From Mycolicibacterium aurum (GTDB lineage Bacteria; Actinomycetota; Actinomycetes; Mycobacteriales; Mycobacteriaceae), in contig NZ_LR134356.1 in NCBI RefSeq assembly GCF_900637195.1, positions 2,108,001 through 2,172,000 of the forward strand: a stretch of DNA of 64,000 nt, read 5' to 3'. The notes under the pieces are model-generated. The model had not been told where the DNA came from. It saw only the letters and a program-made list of their open reading frames with translations, and ran no database searches. Of this stretch, positions 39,776 through 47,950 are shown piece by piece (position 1 is the first letter of the stretch; each line of letters begins with the position of its first letter). Made by a program: the position numbers and the translations under genes.

Positions 39776-40549
39776 ATGCGACCCACACCGCAGTGCTGGC
39801 TGACCGACATGGATGGCGTGCTCGTCCGCGAAGACCACGCGCTGCCCGGCGCCGCCGAGTTCCTGCAGCGGCTGGTCGAGCGCGAACGACCCTTTCTGGT
39901 GCTCACGAACAACTCCATCTTCACCCCCCGCGACCTCGCGGCCAGACTGACCCGTTCCGGCCTGTCGGTCCCGGAGAGTGCCATCTGGACCTCGGCGATG
40001 GCCACCGCCGCCTTCCTCGCCGACCAGCTTCCCGGTGGCTCGGCCTATGTCATCGGTGAGGCGGGTCTGACCACCGCGCTGCACGAGGCCGGATACACGC
40101 TCACCGACGTCTCGCCCGACTTCGTCGTCCTCGGGGAAACCCGCACCTACTCGTTCGAGGCGATCACCAAGGCCGTCCGGCTGATACTGGGCGGCGCGCG
40201 GTTCATCGCGACCAACCCCGACGTCACCGGACCGTCCGCCGAAGGGCCGATGCCGGCCACCGGGTCGGTCGCCGCGATGATCACCAAGGCCACCGGCCGC
40301 GACCCCTACTTCGTCGGCAAGCCCAATCCGATGATGTTCCGCAGCGCGCTCAACCGGATCGAGGCCCATTCGGAGAGCACCGTCATGGTGGGCGACCGGA
40401 TGGACACCGACGTCGTCGCGGGCATCGAAGCCGGACTGGAGACCATCCTGGTGCTCACCGGGTCGACGACCATCGACGACGTCGAGCGCTACCCGTTCCG
40501 GCCCAGCCGGGTACTGCCGTCCATCGCCGAGGCGATCGAACTGGTGTGA
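39776..40549 (+). CDS. HAD-superfamily phosphatase (NagD-like, subfamily IIA)
   Basis: 257 residues with all four HAD motifs: DMDGVL (I), LTNNS (II), VGKPNP (III) and MVGDRMDTDVVAG (IV). The cap between II and III is of the NagD/IIA kind. It starts 3 bases after DUF2469, in place of the fdhF/fdhD pair found here in M. tuberculosis. Substrate probably a small phosphate ester. Confidence 0.88.
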   Translation: MRPTPQCWLTDMDGVLVREDHALPGAAEFLQRLVERERPFLVLTNNSIFTPRDLAARLTRSGLSVPESAIWTSAMATAAFLADQLPGGSAYVIGEAGLTTALHEAGYTLTDVSPDFVVLGETRTYSFEAITKAVRLILGGARFIATNPDVTGPSAEGPMPATGSVAAMITKATGRDPYFVGKPNPMMFRSALNRIEAHSESTVMVGDRMDTDVVAGIEAGLETILVLTGSTTIDDVERYPFRPSRVLPSIAEAIELV

Positions 40550-40571
40550 CCCCGGTTGCTAACTTGAGCAG

Positions 40572-41780
40572 ATGACCCAACCAGTGCCGGACCCCACCCG
40601 GCCCCTGGCCGGAGTGCGTGTCGTCGAGATCTCCAGCTTCGTCGCGGTTCCACTGGCGGGTATGACGCTGGCACAGCTCGGTGCCGAGGTCCTGCGCGTC
40701 GACCCCGTCGGCGGCGCGGCCGACTACCGGCGCTGGCCACTCACCGAATCCGGTGACAGCATCTACTGGGCAGGTCTGAACAAGGGCAAGAGATCGCTCG
40801 CGGTCGACATGCGGTCACACCAGGGCCAGGAACTGGTTGCGCGCCTGATCGCCGACAGCGGCGTATTCATCACCAATGTCGCCGGGCGACAGTGGCATTC
40901 GTATGAGACTCTGCGCCAAGCCCGGCAGGACCTCATCCACGTCGAGGTGTCGGGGCGGGCCAACGGCGGCACCGGTGTCGACTACACAGTCAACGCGGCC
41001 ATCGGTTTCCCGCTGGTCACCGGGCCGGCCGAACTCACGACGCCGGTGAATCACGTACTGCCGGCATGGGATGTCAGCTGCGGACTCTATGCGGCCCTGT
41101 CCGTCGTGACCGCCCTGCGGCACCGTGACGCCACGGGTCACGGCCAGCGGATCAGCATTCCGCTGGAGAATGTGGCCCTCGCGACGGCGGGCAACCTGAG
41201 CCTGCTCACCGAGGCGATGGTCAACGGCACGTCCCGGCAGCGCATCGGCAACTCTGTGTACGGCACCTACGGTCAGAACTTCACCAGTAGCGACGGCGTG
41301 TCCTACATGGTGGTCGCGTTGACCGGCCGCCACTTCCGTGACCTGACCGATCTGACCGGAACCACCGAAGCCGTTGCGGCACTGGCCGACTCGGCCGGCG
41401 CCGACTTCTCCGACGAGGGACAGCGCTACCGGCACCGGGACGCGCTGAGCGCGCTGTTCGCCGAGTGGTTCGCCGGGCACACCGGCGCCGAGATCGCCGC
41501 CGCGCTGGCCGAGACATCGGTGCTGTGGGAGCGCTATCAGACGTTCGGCGAGATCGCGGCGGACGCCCGGGTCACCGACAACCCGCTGTTCACCGAGCTC
41601 GACCAGCCGCGGGTGGGGCGTTATCTCGCCGCCGGACTGCCCGTCTCAATCGATGGCACATATCCGGCCGCGGTGCCCGCACCCGCGCTGGGTGACGACA
41701 CCACCGACGTGCTCGAGAACTGGCTGGCGCTCGACCGCGCACAGGTCGCCGACCTCCTCGACTCGGGGACGGTGGCATGA
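40572..41780 (+). CDS. CaiB/BaiF family III CoA-transferase
   Basis: 402 residues. Begins with the family pattern PLAGVRVVEISSFVAVPLAG. The catalytic Asp is expected in LPAWDVSCGLYAALSV. Moves CoA between carboxylic acids through an aspartyl-CoA thioester. The gene after it, overlapping by 4 bases, is an acyl-CoA thioesterase, so the pair handles one acyl-CoA pool. Substrate unknown. Confidence 0.9.
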   Translation: MTQPVPDPTRPLAGVRVVEISSFVAVPLAGMTLAQLGAEVLRVDPVGGAADYRRWPLTESGDSIYWAGLNKGKRSLAVDMRSHQGQELVARLIADSGVFITNVAGRQWHSYETLRQARQDLIHVEVSGRANGGTGVDYTVNAAIGFPLVTGPAELTTPVNHVLPAWDVSCGLYAALSVVTALRHRDATGHGQRISIPLENVALATAGNLSLLTEAMVNGTSRQRIGNSVYGTYGQNFTSSDGVSYMVVALTGRHFRDLTDLTGTTEAVAALADSAGADFSDEGQRYRHRDALSALFAEWFAGHTGAEIAAALAETSVLWERYQTFGEIAADARVTDNPLFTELDQPRVGRYLAAGLPVSIDGTYPAAVPAPALGDDTTDVLENWLALDRAQVADLLDSGTVA

Positions 41781-42598
41781 GCAGGCTGCTCGAACTGCTG
41801 GACGTGACCGCCGCGGGGGCGCACACCTGGCGCGGCGCGGCCAGCGGCCCGGACGGCAAGCGTGCCTACGGGGGTCAGCTGGTGGCGCAGAGTCTGGCCG
41901 CGGCGGCCCGCACCGTCGACCCCGTCAAGGCGCCGACCGCCATGCACCTGCAGTTCCTCCGCGGCGGTGAGGCCGGAGAGCCCGTCGAGTACCGGGTCGA
42001 CACCACGTTCGACGGCCGGACCGCAGCGGCCCGGCGGGTCGACGCGAGCCAGGGTGGGCGGCTGTTGACCACGGCGACAGTCTCTTTCGCGGCGGCCCTG
42101 CCGGGACCGGAGCACGGGCACCGGGATTCACTGCCCGAGAACCCGGAGACGCTACCACCGACCGGCCCGGCCGGCCCCGCGCCGTCCATGCCACTGGATG
42201 AGCTCGACCTGCGTCTCATCGACGAGGGTGCCGGCGAGGGTTTCGTGCGGCGGCTGTGGTGGCGGGCCACCGTCGCCCTTCCCGACGATCCGTTGCTGCA
42301 CACGCTGATAGCCGCATACGTCACCGACGTGTATCTGATCGATCCGGCGCTTGCGGTGCACGGACACTCGATGCGATCACGAACACACCGCAGCGGCACC
42401 ACCGACTCATCCATCTGGTTCCACCGCGCCGTGCACGCCGATCGGTGGAATCTGCTGGAATGCCGATCGCCGGCAGCGGCGCGAGGGCGCGGTGTCGTCG
42501 CGGCCAGCCTGATCGGTCACGACGGCGTCGTGGCGGCCACCCTGGTTCAGGAAGGGCTCATCGCAGCGCGGGAGCCCGCGCCGGATCCGGTCGGTTGA
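41777..42598 (+). CDS. Acyl-CoA thioesterase II (TesB-like)
   Basis: 273 residues with two hotdog folds. Typical motifs: YGGQLVAQSLAAAARTV near the N-terminus, LQFLRGGEAGEPVEYRV, and in the second fold HRSGTTDSSIWFHR. Hydrolyses acyl-CoA to acid and CoA. Its last 41 bases overlap the convergent 3' end of the ligase-acyltransferase gene. Confidence 0.88.
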   Translation: MSRLLELLDVTAAGAHTWRGAASGPDGKRAYGGQLVAQSLAAAARTVDPVKAPTAMHLQFLRGGEAGEPVEYRVDTTFDGRTAAARRVDASQGGRLLTTATVSFAAALPGPEHGHRDSLPENPETLPPTGPAGPAPSMPLDELDLRLIDEGAGEGFVRRLWWRATVALPDDPLLHTLIAAYVTDVYLIDPALAVHGHSMRSRTHRSGTTDSSIWFHRAVHADRWNLLECRSPAAARGRGVVAASLIGHDGVVAATLVQEGLIAAREPAPDPVG

Positions 42599-45056
42599 GC
42601 CTGCGCTCCCGGAGCCACCCGCGCACCGTCGTCACCGCTGCGGTCAGCGCGATCCCGACCACGACGGAGGCGACCACGCCGGCCAGTCGATCCTCGCCGA
42701 ACAGCGGGTACACCTGGTAATGGGTCAGATACGTGTACAGCGATGCCTCGGCGACCACGCCCGCCGCGCGGGCCACCGCAGACGGGCACCGCACGGCGGG
42801 CAGCCAGATCAACAGCACCAAACCGGTCAGCACCAACAGCTCCCGCGGGGTGCTGCCGAAATACCCGTGCAATCCCACGGCGAGGACCAGGGTGACCGCG
42901 GCGCGCTGCCACGCCGTCGTCGCCTTCGCCGCGGCCCAGCCGACGGCGAAGAACCAGAACGCCAGGACCGTGAACCAGGCGTCACGACCCAGTGACAGTC
43001 CCAGCACGTCGTATCGCAGCGCCATGCCGACCGTCAGGAAGGCCAGCGCCAGCGGGAACGGATGCTGCCGTTCGATCCGGTCCATCGCGGGCAGCCAGAA
43101 CAGCAGCGCCAACGCGACCAAGGTCCACACCAGCACCTCCACGAACCACAGCCGGCCAGCGGTCATACTGTCCGACGGGCCCAGGAACTTGTTGGCCAGC
43201 AACAGGTTTGTCGCGTGATAGTCGTCGGTGACGATGAGCGCGAAGGCGATCCACAGCGCCGAGGGCACCGCGATCCACGCGATGGTGGTGCGCAGGTGGC
43301 GTATCCGGACGGTCCGGGGCAGGGGAGTCAGGCAGAACCTGCCGAAGTTGTAGCCCGCCACCCCGAGCAGGATGTGGGCACCGCCCCACAGCGTGAACAG
43401 GTCGGCGTGGGAGCCGACGATGAGGATGATCGCGACGGCGCGCAGTGCGACGCTCGTCTCCAGCGTGGCGCCCCAGGCCTGCCACCACCGTGGCCTCGGT
43501 GCGGGTTCGGCCTGCAGGTCGCGGATCGACCGTCGCGGCCAGTCGGCGGGCAACTGACCGAGGGCGCGTTCGAGCCGCACCGACATCGCCACGTAGGTCA
43601 GCGAATTCCCGCCTAGGTCGACGAAGCTGGCGTCTTCGTCGATGTCGGCAGGATCGCAGTGCAGGACATCGGCGTACAGCGTGCGCAGGTCGCGGTCGGT
43701 ATGCCGGGCGCGGCCCGAGCCGGTGGCGAGCGCACGCGCGGCCGGGTAGTCGGGCTTGCCCGACGGCAACGTGGGAAGGTCCTCGACGACGACGGCATCG
43801 ATTGCTGCGTGCGGAACGCCTGCCGCCGCGGCGGCGGCACGGCGCACGTCGACGGGGTCGTGCGCTCCGGTGGCCACGACCGCGAGACGGTCGTCGTTGT
43901 CGGTGCACAGCGCGTGGAAGCCGTCGCTGCGCAGCGAGCTCTCGAGGTGGTGCAGATCGAGGCGCAGGCCGAACATCTTCACGAAACGGCTGCGACGGCC
44001 GATGACTTCGTAAAGTCCGTCGCTGCTTCGACGGGCGATGTCACCGGTGCGCAGCTCCGTGAGGGTGGGGCCGAGTGCGAGGTCGGCGGGGGAGCGGGCG
44101 TATCCCATCATGACGTTCGCTCCGCGGTAGACCAGTTCGCCGGTGCCGTCGTCGGGCCAGTCGTCGACGGGTTCGATGGAGAACGTCCCGCCGGGTATCG
44201 GCCGCCCGATCGCAGTGGGCCGGGTGTGAACCAGATCCGGTGGCAGATAGGCCATCCGGGCTGTCGCCTCGGTGGCTCCGTACATCACGAACAACTGCCA
44301 GTCCCGCCGTTGCGCGAGTGCGGCGAACTCGCGAACCCGTTCCGGCGGCATGCGGCCACCGGCTTGGGTGACATAGCGCAGGTGGGGCAGATCCAGGTCC
44401 GGGAAGCCGACGCGCTCGAGCAGCTCGAACGTGTACGGGACCCCGGCGAAGGTGGTGCCTGCGTGGCGGCGGAACAGGTCCCAGAACGCGCCGTCGGCCA
44501 CGGACAGATCGGTGAGAATCAGTGTGGCGCCGGCCAGCAGGTGACTGTGCACCACGGACAGCCCGTAGCAGTACGACATGGGCAGGGTGGTCGCCGCGCG
44601 GTCGCTGTCGCGGATGCCGAGGTAATCGGCGATCGCTGTCGCGTTCGCGATGAGGTTGGTGTGGGACAGCCGGACGAGCTTGGGCGACCCGGTGCTGCCC
44701 GACGTCGACAGCAGCAGCGCGAGGTCGGGGTGCAGGACATGGCCCCCGTCGGCGCGGGTGTGCATTCCGGCGGCGTCGACGACGACGTCGGGGTGGTACG
44801 CGGCGATCATGTCACGGTGATCCCGCCCGGCAGGGACGGGAAGAACAACGTGGCCACCGGCCAGCGCGCCGAGGTAGTGGACCAGCGTCGCGAGGTCGTT
44901 GCGGGTCTCCAGCAGCACCAGCAGACGGCGCGGGCCGAACTCCGCGGCAACGGAAGCGACCCGGTCGGCGAGCTGACGATAGGTGAGCTGTTCGCGATCG
45001 GTCAGTACCGCGGTGCGGTCACCGCACCTGCGCAGGTGAGTGACCAGCCGGCTCAT
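42558..45056 (-). CDS. Fusion of AMP-forming acyl ligase, phosphopantetheine carrier and acyltransferase-3 membrane domain
   Basis: 832 residues in three modules. (1) Adenylate-forming ligase, about 1-440: P-loop STSGSTGSPK at 117-126, YGATEAT near 259-265, hinge GRRSRFVKMFG at 353-363, catalytic Lys434 in LPSGK. (2) Carrier domain, about 450-515, with phosphopantetheine Ser485 in LGGNSL. (3) Integral membrane acyltransferase-3 domain, about 535-815, about ten hydrophobic segments, with the family's R-X10-H motif (Arg539, His550). Inference: it activates an acid, loads it on the carrier and passes it across or into the membrane, like a one-chain DltA-DltC-DltB. Substrate and acceptor unknown. 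ATG at 45056. Confidence 0.87.
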   Translation of the reverse strand: MSRLVTHLRRCGDRTAVLTDREQLTYRQLADRVASVAAEFGPRRLLVLLETRNDLATLVHYLGALAGGHVVLPVPAGRDHRDMIAAYHPDVVVDAAGMHTRADGGHVLHPDLALLLSTSGSTGSPKLVRLSHTNLIANATAIADYLGIRDSDRAATTLPMSYCYGLSVVHSHLLAGATLILTDLSVADGAFWDLFRRHAGTTFAGVPYTFELLERVGFPDLDLPHLRYVTQAGGRMPPERVREFAALAQRRDWQLFVMYGATEATARMAYLPPDLVHTRPTAIGRPIPGGTFSIEPVDDWPDDGTGELVYRGANVMMGYARSPADLALGPTLTELRTGDIARRSSDGLYEVIGRRSRFVKMFGLRLDLHHLESSLRSDGFHALCTDNDDRLAVVATGAHDPVDVRRAAAAAAGVPHAAIDAVVVEDLPTLPSGKPDYPAARALATGSGRARHTDRDLRTLYADVLHCDPADIDEDASFVDLGGNSLTYVAMSVRLERALGQLPADWPRRSIRDLQAEPAPRPRWWQAWGATLETSVALRAVAIILIVGSHADLFTLWGGAHILLGVAGYNFGRFCLTPLPRTVRIRHLRTTIAWIAVPSALWIAFALIVTDDYHATNLLLANKFLGPSDSMTAGRLWFVEVLVWTLVALALLFWLPAMDRIERQHPFPLALAFLTVGMALRYDVLGLSLGRDAWFTVLAFWFFAVGWAAAKATTAWQRAAVTLVLAVGLHGYFGSTPRELLVLTGLVLLIWLPAVRCPSAVARAAGVVAEASLYTYLTHYQVYPLFGEDRLAGVVASVVVGIALTAAVTTVRGWLRERRLNRPDPARAPALR

Positions 45057-45061
45057 TCATG

Positions 45062-45080
45062 TGAAGATACCCTCACCTTA
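45062..45080 (-). promoter_or_regulatory. Iron-box-like sequence over a -10 element of the ligase-acyltransferase gene
   Basis: On the minus strand TATCTT (45069-45064) fits TANNNT and lies 7 bases before the ATG at 45056, so a leaderless start is possible. The overlapping 19 bases match 13 of 19 positions of the IdeR palindrome, mostly in one half (TAAGGTGAG). The same bases could simply act as a distant purine-rich ribosome-binding region. Confidence 0.25.
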
Positions 45081-45096
45081 GTACCGGCCCGTCGGG

Positions 45097-45924
45097 TCAC
45101 ATCCGGTTGTACCGGCTCCTGACGAAGCTGTACGCCCCGAACGCGGCGATCCCCAGCGCGGCGGCGATCAGCAGGAACTTGCCGAACGGCGCCTGACCGA
45201 GGGTCTTGACCGCGGCGTCGAGCCCGCTGGCTTTCGCGGGGTCTGCCTGCAGCGTCGCGAGGATGACCAGCAGGCCGGCACCGGCGAGCACGAGACCTTT
45301 GGCGACGTAGCCGATGGTGCCGATGGCGGTGATGGCTGTCCCGCCGGAGACGCGCAGTTCGTCGAAGAACTTCTGGGTGGCGCCCTTGTAGATGTGGTAG
45401 CCGCCGACCGCGATGACCCCGAGACCCACGGCGATCAGCAGGGCTTTGCCCCACCCCGATTGCATGAGCGTGGCGGAGAGGCCGGAGTTCTGCTGGCTGC
45501 TCGACTGGCCGGTGCCCATCGCGAACCGCGCGGCGGAGAGGGCGATCGCGAAGTTCACGATCGCCAGCCCCAGCGACTTGCCGCGCTTCCATGCCGGGTT
45601 GTCACCCTTGCCGCCGGAGCCTTCGCCCGGCTTGGCCCCGATCACCGCTTCGGCGACGCGCCACAATCCGAGCGCGACGAGCCCGACGGCGGCGATCCAC
45701 AGCAGGATTGCGCCGCCGGTCTGGCTGCCCAACTCGGCCAGTGCGCCGGACTGATCGGCGTTCCCGCCGCCGGTGAAGGCGAGCCGGCCGATGATGTAGC
45801 CGAGCAGTAGGTGCAGTACCCCGCTGGCGGCAAAGCCGGCCCGGGCGGTGTATTCGAACGCGTCGCTGTCGGTTGCCCGGTCGGCGATGCCGTGCATCGA
45901 GCTGGACGAGCTTCTGGTGCCCAT
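45097..45924 (-). CDS. DUF1206 membrane protein
   Basis: 275 residues with six transmembrane segments in three two-helix repeats (FEYTARAGFAASGVLH..., KSLGLAIVNFAIALSAARFA..., AITAIGTIGYVAKGLV...), the architecture of DUF1206. AGGAGG 6-7 bases before the ATG. A SigF-type promoter lies 30 bases upstream. The ligase-acyltransferase gene follows on the same strand after 40 bases, so co-transcription is plausible. Function unknown. Confidence 0.88.
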   Translation of the reverse strand: MGTRSSSSSMHGIADRATDSDAFEYTARAGFAASGVLHLLLGYIIGRLAFTGGGNADQSGALAELGSQTGGAILLWIAAVGLVALGLWRVAEAVIGAKPGEGSGGKGDNPAWKRGKSLGLAIVNFAIALSAARFAMGTGQSSSQQNSGLSATLMQSGWGKALLIAVGLGVIAVGGYHIYKGATQKFFDELRVSGGTAITAIGTIGYVAKGLVLAGAGLLVILATLQADPAKASGLDAAVKTLGQAPFGKFLLIAAALGIAAFGAYSFVRSRYNRM

Positions 45925-45954
45925 GGCGCCCTCCTGGTCGGCGGATGGGCTCGT

Positions 45955-45981
45955 ATACCCCCTTTTTGACGCGGGTGAAAC
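45955..45981 (-). promoter_or_regulatory. SigF-type promoter of DUF1206
   Basis: On the minus strand GTTT (45981-45978), 17 bases, then GGGTAT (45960-45955). This matches the mycobacterial SigF consensus GTTT-N15-17-GGGTAT. The -10 ends 30 bases before the ATG, leaving room for a short leader with AGGAGG. Confidence 0.6.
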
Positions 45982-46064
45982 AGCACGCGGCGGCAACTGG
46001 GGATGGATCCGTGGTTGGGGATTGCCGCCCGATTCTGTCGGGGTGCGGTCGCAGGGTGGGCGGC

Positions 46065-46436
46065 ATGACCAGAACAGAGAGCCGCGCCGAGATCGGGGCG
46101 CTGGGTGAGCAGGTCGCGGTCGACTACCTGCACGCAATGGGGATGCGCACACTGGCCAGGAATTGGCGTTGTCGCTACGGCGAATTGGACATCATCGCCG
46201 CCGACGACAACGGGGGTGCGGTGGTCTTCGTCGAGGTGAAGACCCGGACCGGCGACCGGTTCGGTGGCGTCGCCGAGGCGGTGACGCCGGCCAAGGTGCG
46301 TCGGCTGCGGCGGCTGGCCGGGCTGTGGCTGGCTCAGCAGACCGGCCAGTGGGCGGCGGTGCGTATCGACGTCGTCACGGTGCGGATCGGTCGGCGGCGC
46401 ACGCCGGAGATCACCCATATCGCGGGGGTGGGGTGA
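46065..46436 (+). CDS. YraN/UPF0102 family nuclease-like protein
   Basis: 123 residues, Rv2898c type. The core GALGEQVAVDYL and YGELDIIAADD...VVFVEVKTRT form the restriction-endonuclease-like E/D-x-E-x-K site. ATG 46065 gives the family length. First of the yraN-comM-dprA run. Confidence 0.9.
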   Translation: MTRTESRAEIGALGEQVAVDYLHAMGMRTLARNWRCRYGELDIIAADDNGGAVVFVEVKTRTGDRFGGVAEAVTPAKVRRLRRLAGLWLAQQTGQWAAVRIDVVTVRIGRRRTPEITHIAGVG

Positions 46437-47950
46437 TGGCGGCGTTGGGCCGCGCCTTCTCCGTGGCGGTGCGGGGCGTGGAAGGCGAGATCGTCGAAAT
46501 CGAAGCGGACATCAGCGGTGGCCTGCCCGGCGTCTTTCTGGTGGGTCTCGGGGACACCGCGCTGCGGGAGTCCCGGGACCGGGTACGCGCGGCGATCACC
46601 AACTGCAAGTTCAGTTGGCCGCAGACGAGGCTGACGCTGGCGTTGTCGCCGGCGACGCTGCCCAAGATGGGCTCGGTGTATGACATCGCACTGGCGGCGG
46701 CGGTGTTGTCGGCCGAGGGCAAGAAGACCTGGCCGCGTCTGGAGAAGTCGGTGCTGCTCGGTGAACTGGCCCTCGACGGGCGGGTCCGGCCGGTCAAGGG
46801 CGTGCTGCCCGCGGTACTCGCCGCGCGACGGCAGGGCTGGCCCGCGGTGGTGGTGCCGATCGACAACCTGGCCGAGGCCAGCCTCGTCGACGGAGTCGAG
46901 GTGTGGGGAGTCCGCAGCCTGGGTCAGCTGCGGGCCTGGCTGGCCGGTAAGGGTGCGCTGGACGCGCGGGTCGAGCGCAGAGAGCAGGCCGCCGAGCCCG
47001 ACGTCGATCTCAGCGATGTGGTCGGGCAGACCCAGGCGCGGTACGCGGTCGAGGTGGCGGCTGCGGGTGCGCACAACTTGCTGATGACGGGCCCGCCCGG
47101 GGTCGGGAAAACCATGTTGGCGCAACGCCTTCCGGGGTTGCTGCCGCCGCTGTCGCTTCCCGAGTCACTGGAGGTCACTGCCATTCACTCAGTGGCGGGC
47201 CTGTTGACCGGTGACGCCCCGTTGATCACCCGGCCGCCGTTCGTGGCGCCGCACCACACCTCCAGCATGGCCGCCCTCGTCGGGGGTGGCACGGGGATGG
47301 CCCGCCCCGGCGCGGTCAGTCGCGCTCATCGGGGCGTGCTGTTCCTCGACGAGTTCGCCGAGATCAACTCCGGCGCACTGGAAGCACTCAGAACACCGTT
47401 GGAGGACGGCGAGATCCGGCTGGCGCGCCGCGACGGTGTCGCGCGCTACCAGTGCCGGATTCAACTCGTCCTCGCGGCGAACCTGTGTCCGTGCGCTCCG
47501 CCGGACCCGCGGGACTGCCAATGTGGGGCGGCCGAGCGGCGGCGCTACCGCAGCAAGCTCTCGGGCCCCCTGGTGGACCGGGTTGACCTGCGCGTCGAAA
47601 TGCACGCATCCCGCCAAGGGTCGTTCACCGACGAGGAAGGTGAATCGACCGCCGTTGTCCGCGAACGGGTGTGGGCCGCCCGGCGGGCAGCGCGCGAGCG
47701 ATGGGGGCCCTATGGCTTCGCGACCAACGCCGACGTGAGCGGCTCGCTGCTACGGCGGAAGTTCCGGCCCGGTGCGCAGGCGATGAAGCCGCTGCGCACC
47801 GCCGTCGACCGCGGCGCGTTGAGCATCCGGGGCATGGACCGCACGATCAGAGTCGCGTGGTCACTGAGTGACCTCGGGGGGCGTACCTCGCCGAGCCCGG
47901 ACGATGTCATGACGGCGATGAGCTTCCGCGAGATCGGCGGTCCGTCATGA
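46436..47950 (+). CDS. comM: ComM/YifB Mg-chelatase-like AAA+ ATPase
   Basis: 504 residues. N-terminal ChlI-like fold (GLPGVFLVGLGDTALRES), AAA+ ATPase with Walker A GPPGVGKTMLAQ and Walker B LFLDEFAE, and a Cys cluster (CPCAPPDPRDCQCG) that probably binds zinc. In Vibrio, ComM is a helicase extending D-loops in natural transformation. ATG at 46436 overlaps the yraN stop by one base; GTG at 46433 is possible. Confidence 0.92.
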   Translation: MAALGRAFSVAVRGVEGEIVEIEADISGGLPGVFLVGLGDTALRESRDRVRAAITNCKFSWPQTRLTLALSPATLPKMGSVYDIALAAAVLSAEGKKTWPRLEKSVLLGELALDGRVRPVKGVLPAVLAARRQGWPAVVVPIDNLAEASLVDGVEVWGVRSLGQLRAWLAGKGALDARVERREQAAEPDVDLSDVVGQTQARYAVEVAAAGAHNLLMTGPPGVGKTMLAQRLPGLLPPLSLPESLEVTAIHSVAGLLTGDAPLITRPPFVAPHHTSSMAALVGGGTGMARPGAVSRAHRGVLFLDEFAEINSGALEALRTPLEDGEIRLARRDGVARYQCRIQLVLAANLCPCAPPDPRDCQCGAAERRRYRSKLSGPLVDRVDLRVEMHASRQGSFTDEEGESTAVVRERVWAARRAARERWGPYGFATNADVSGSLLRRKFRPGAQAMKPLRTAVDRGALSIRGMDRTIRVAWSLSDLGGRTSPSPDDVMTAMSFREIGGPS

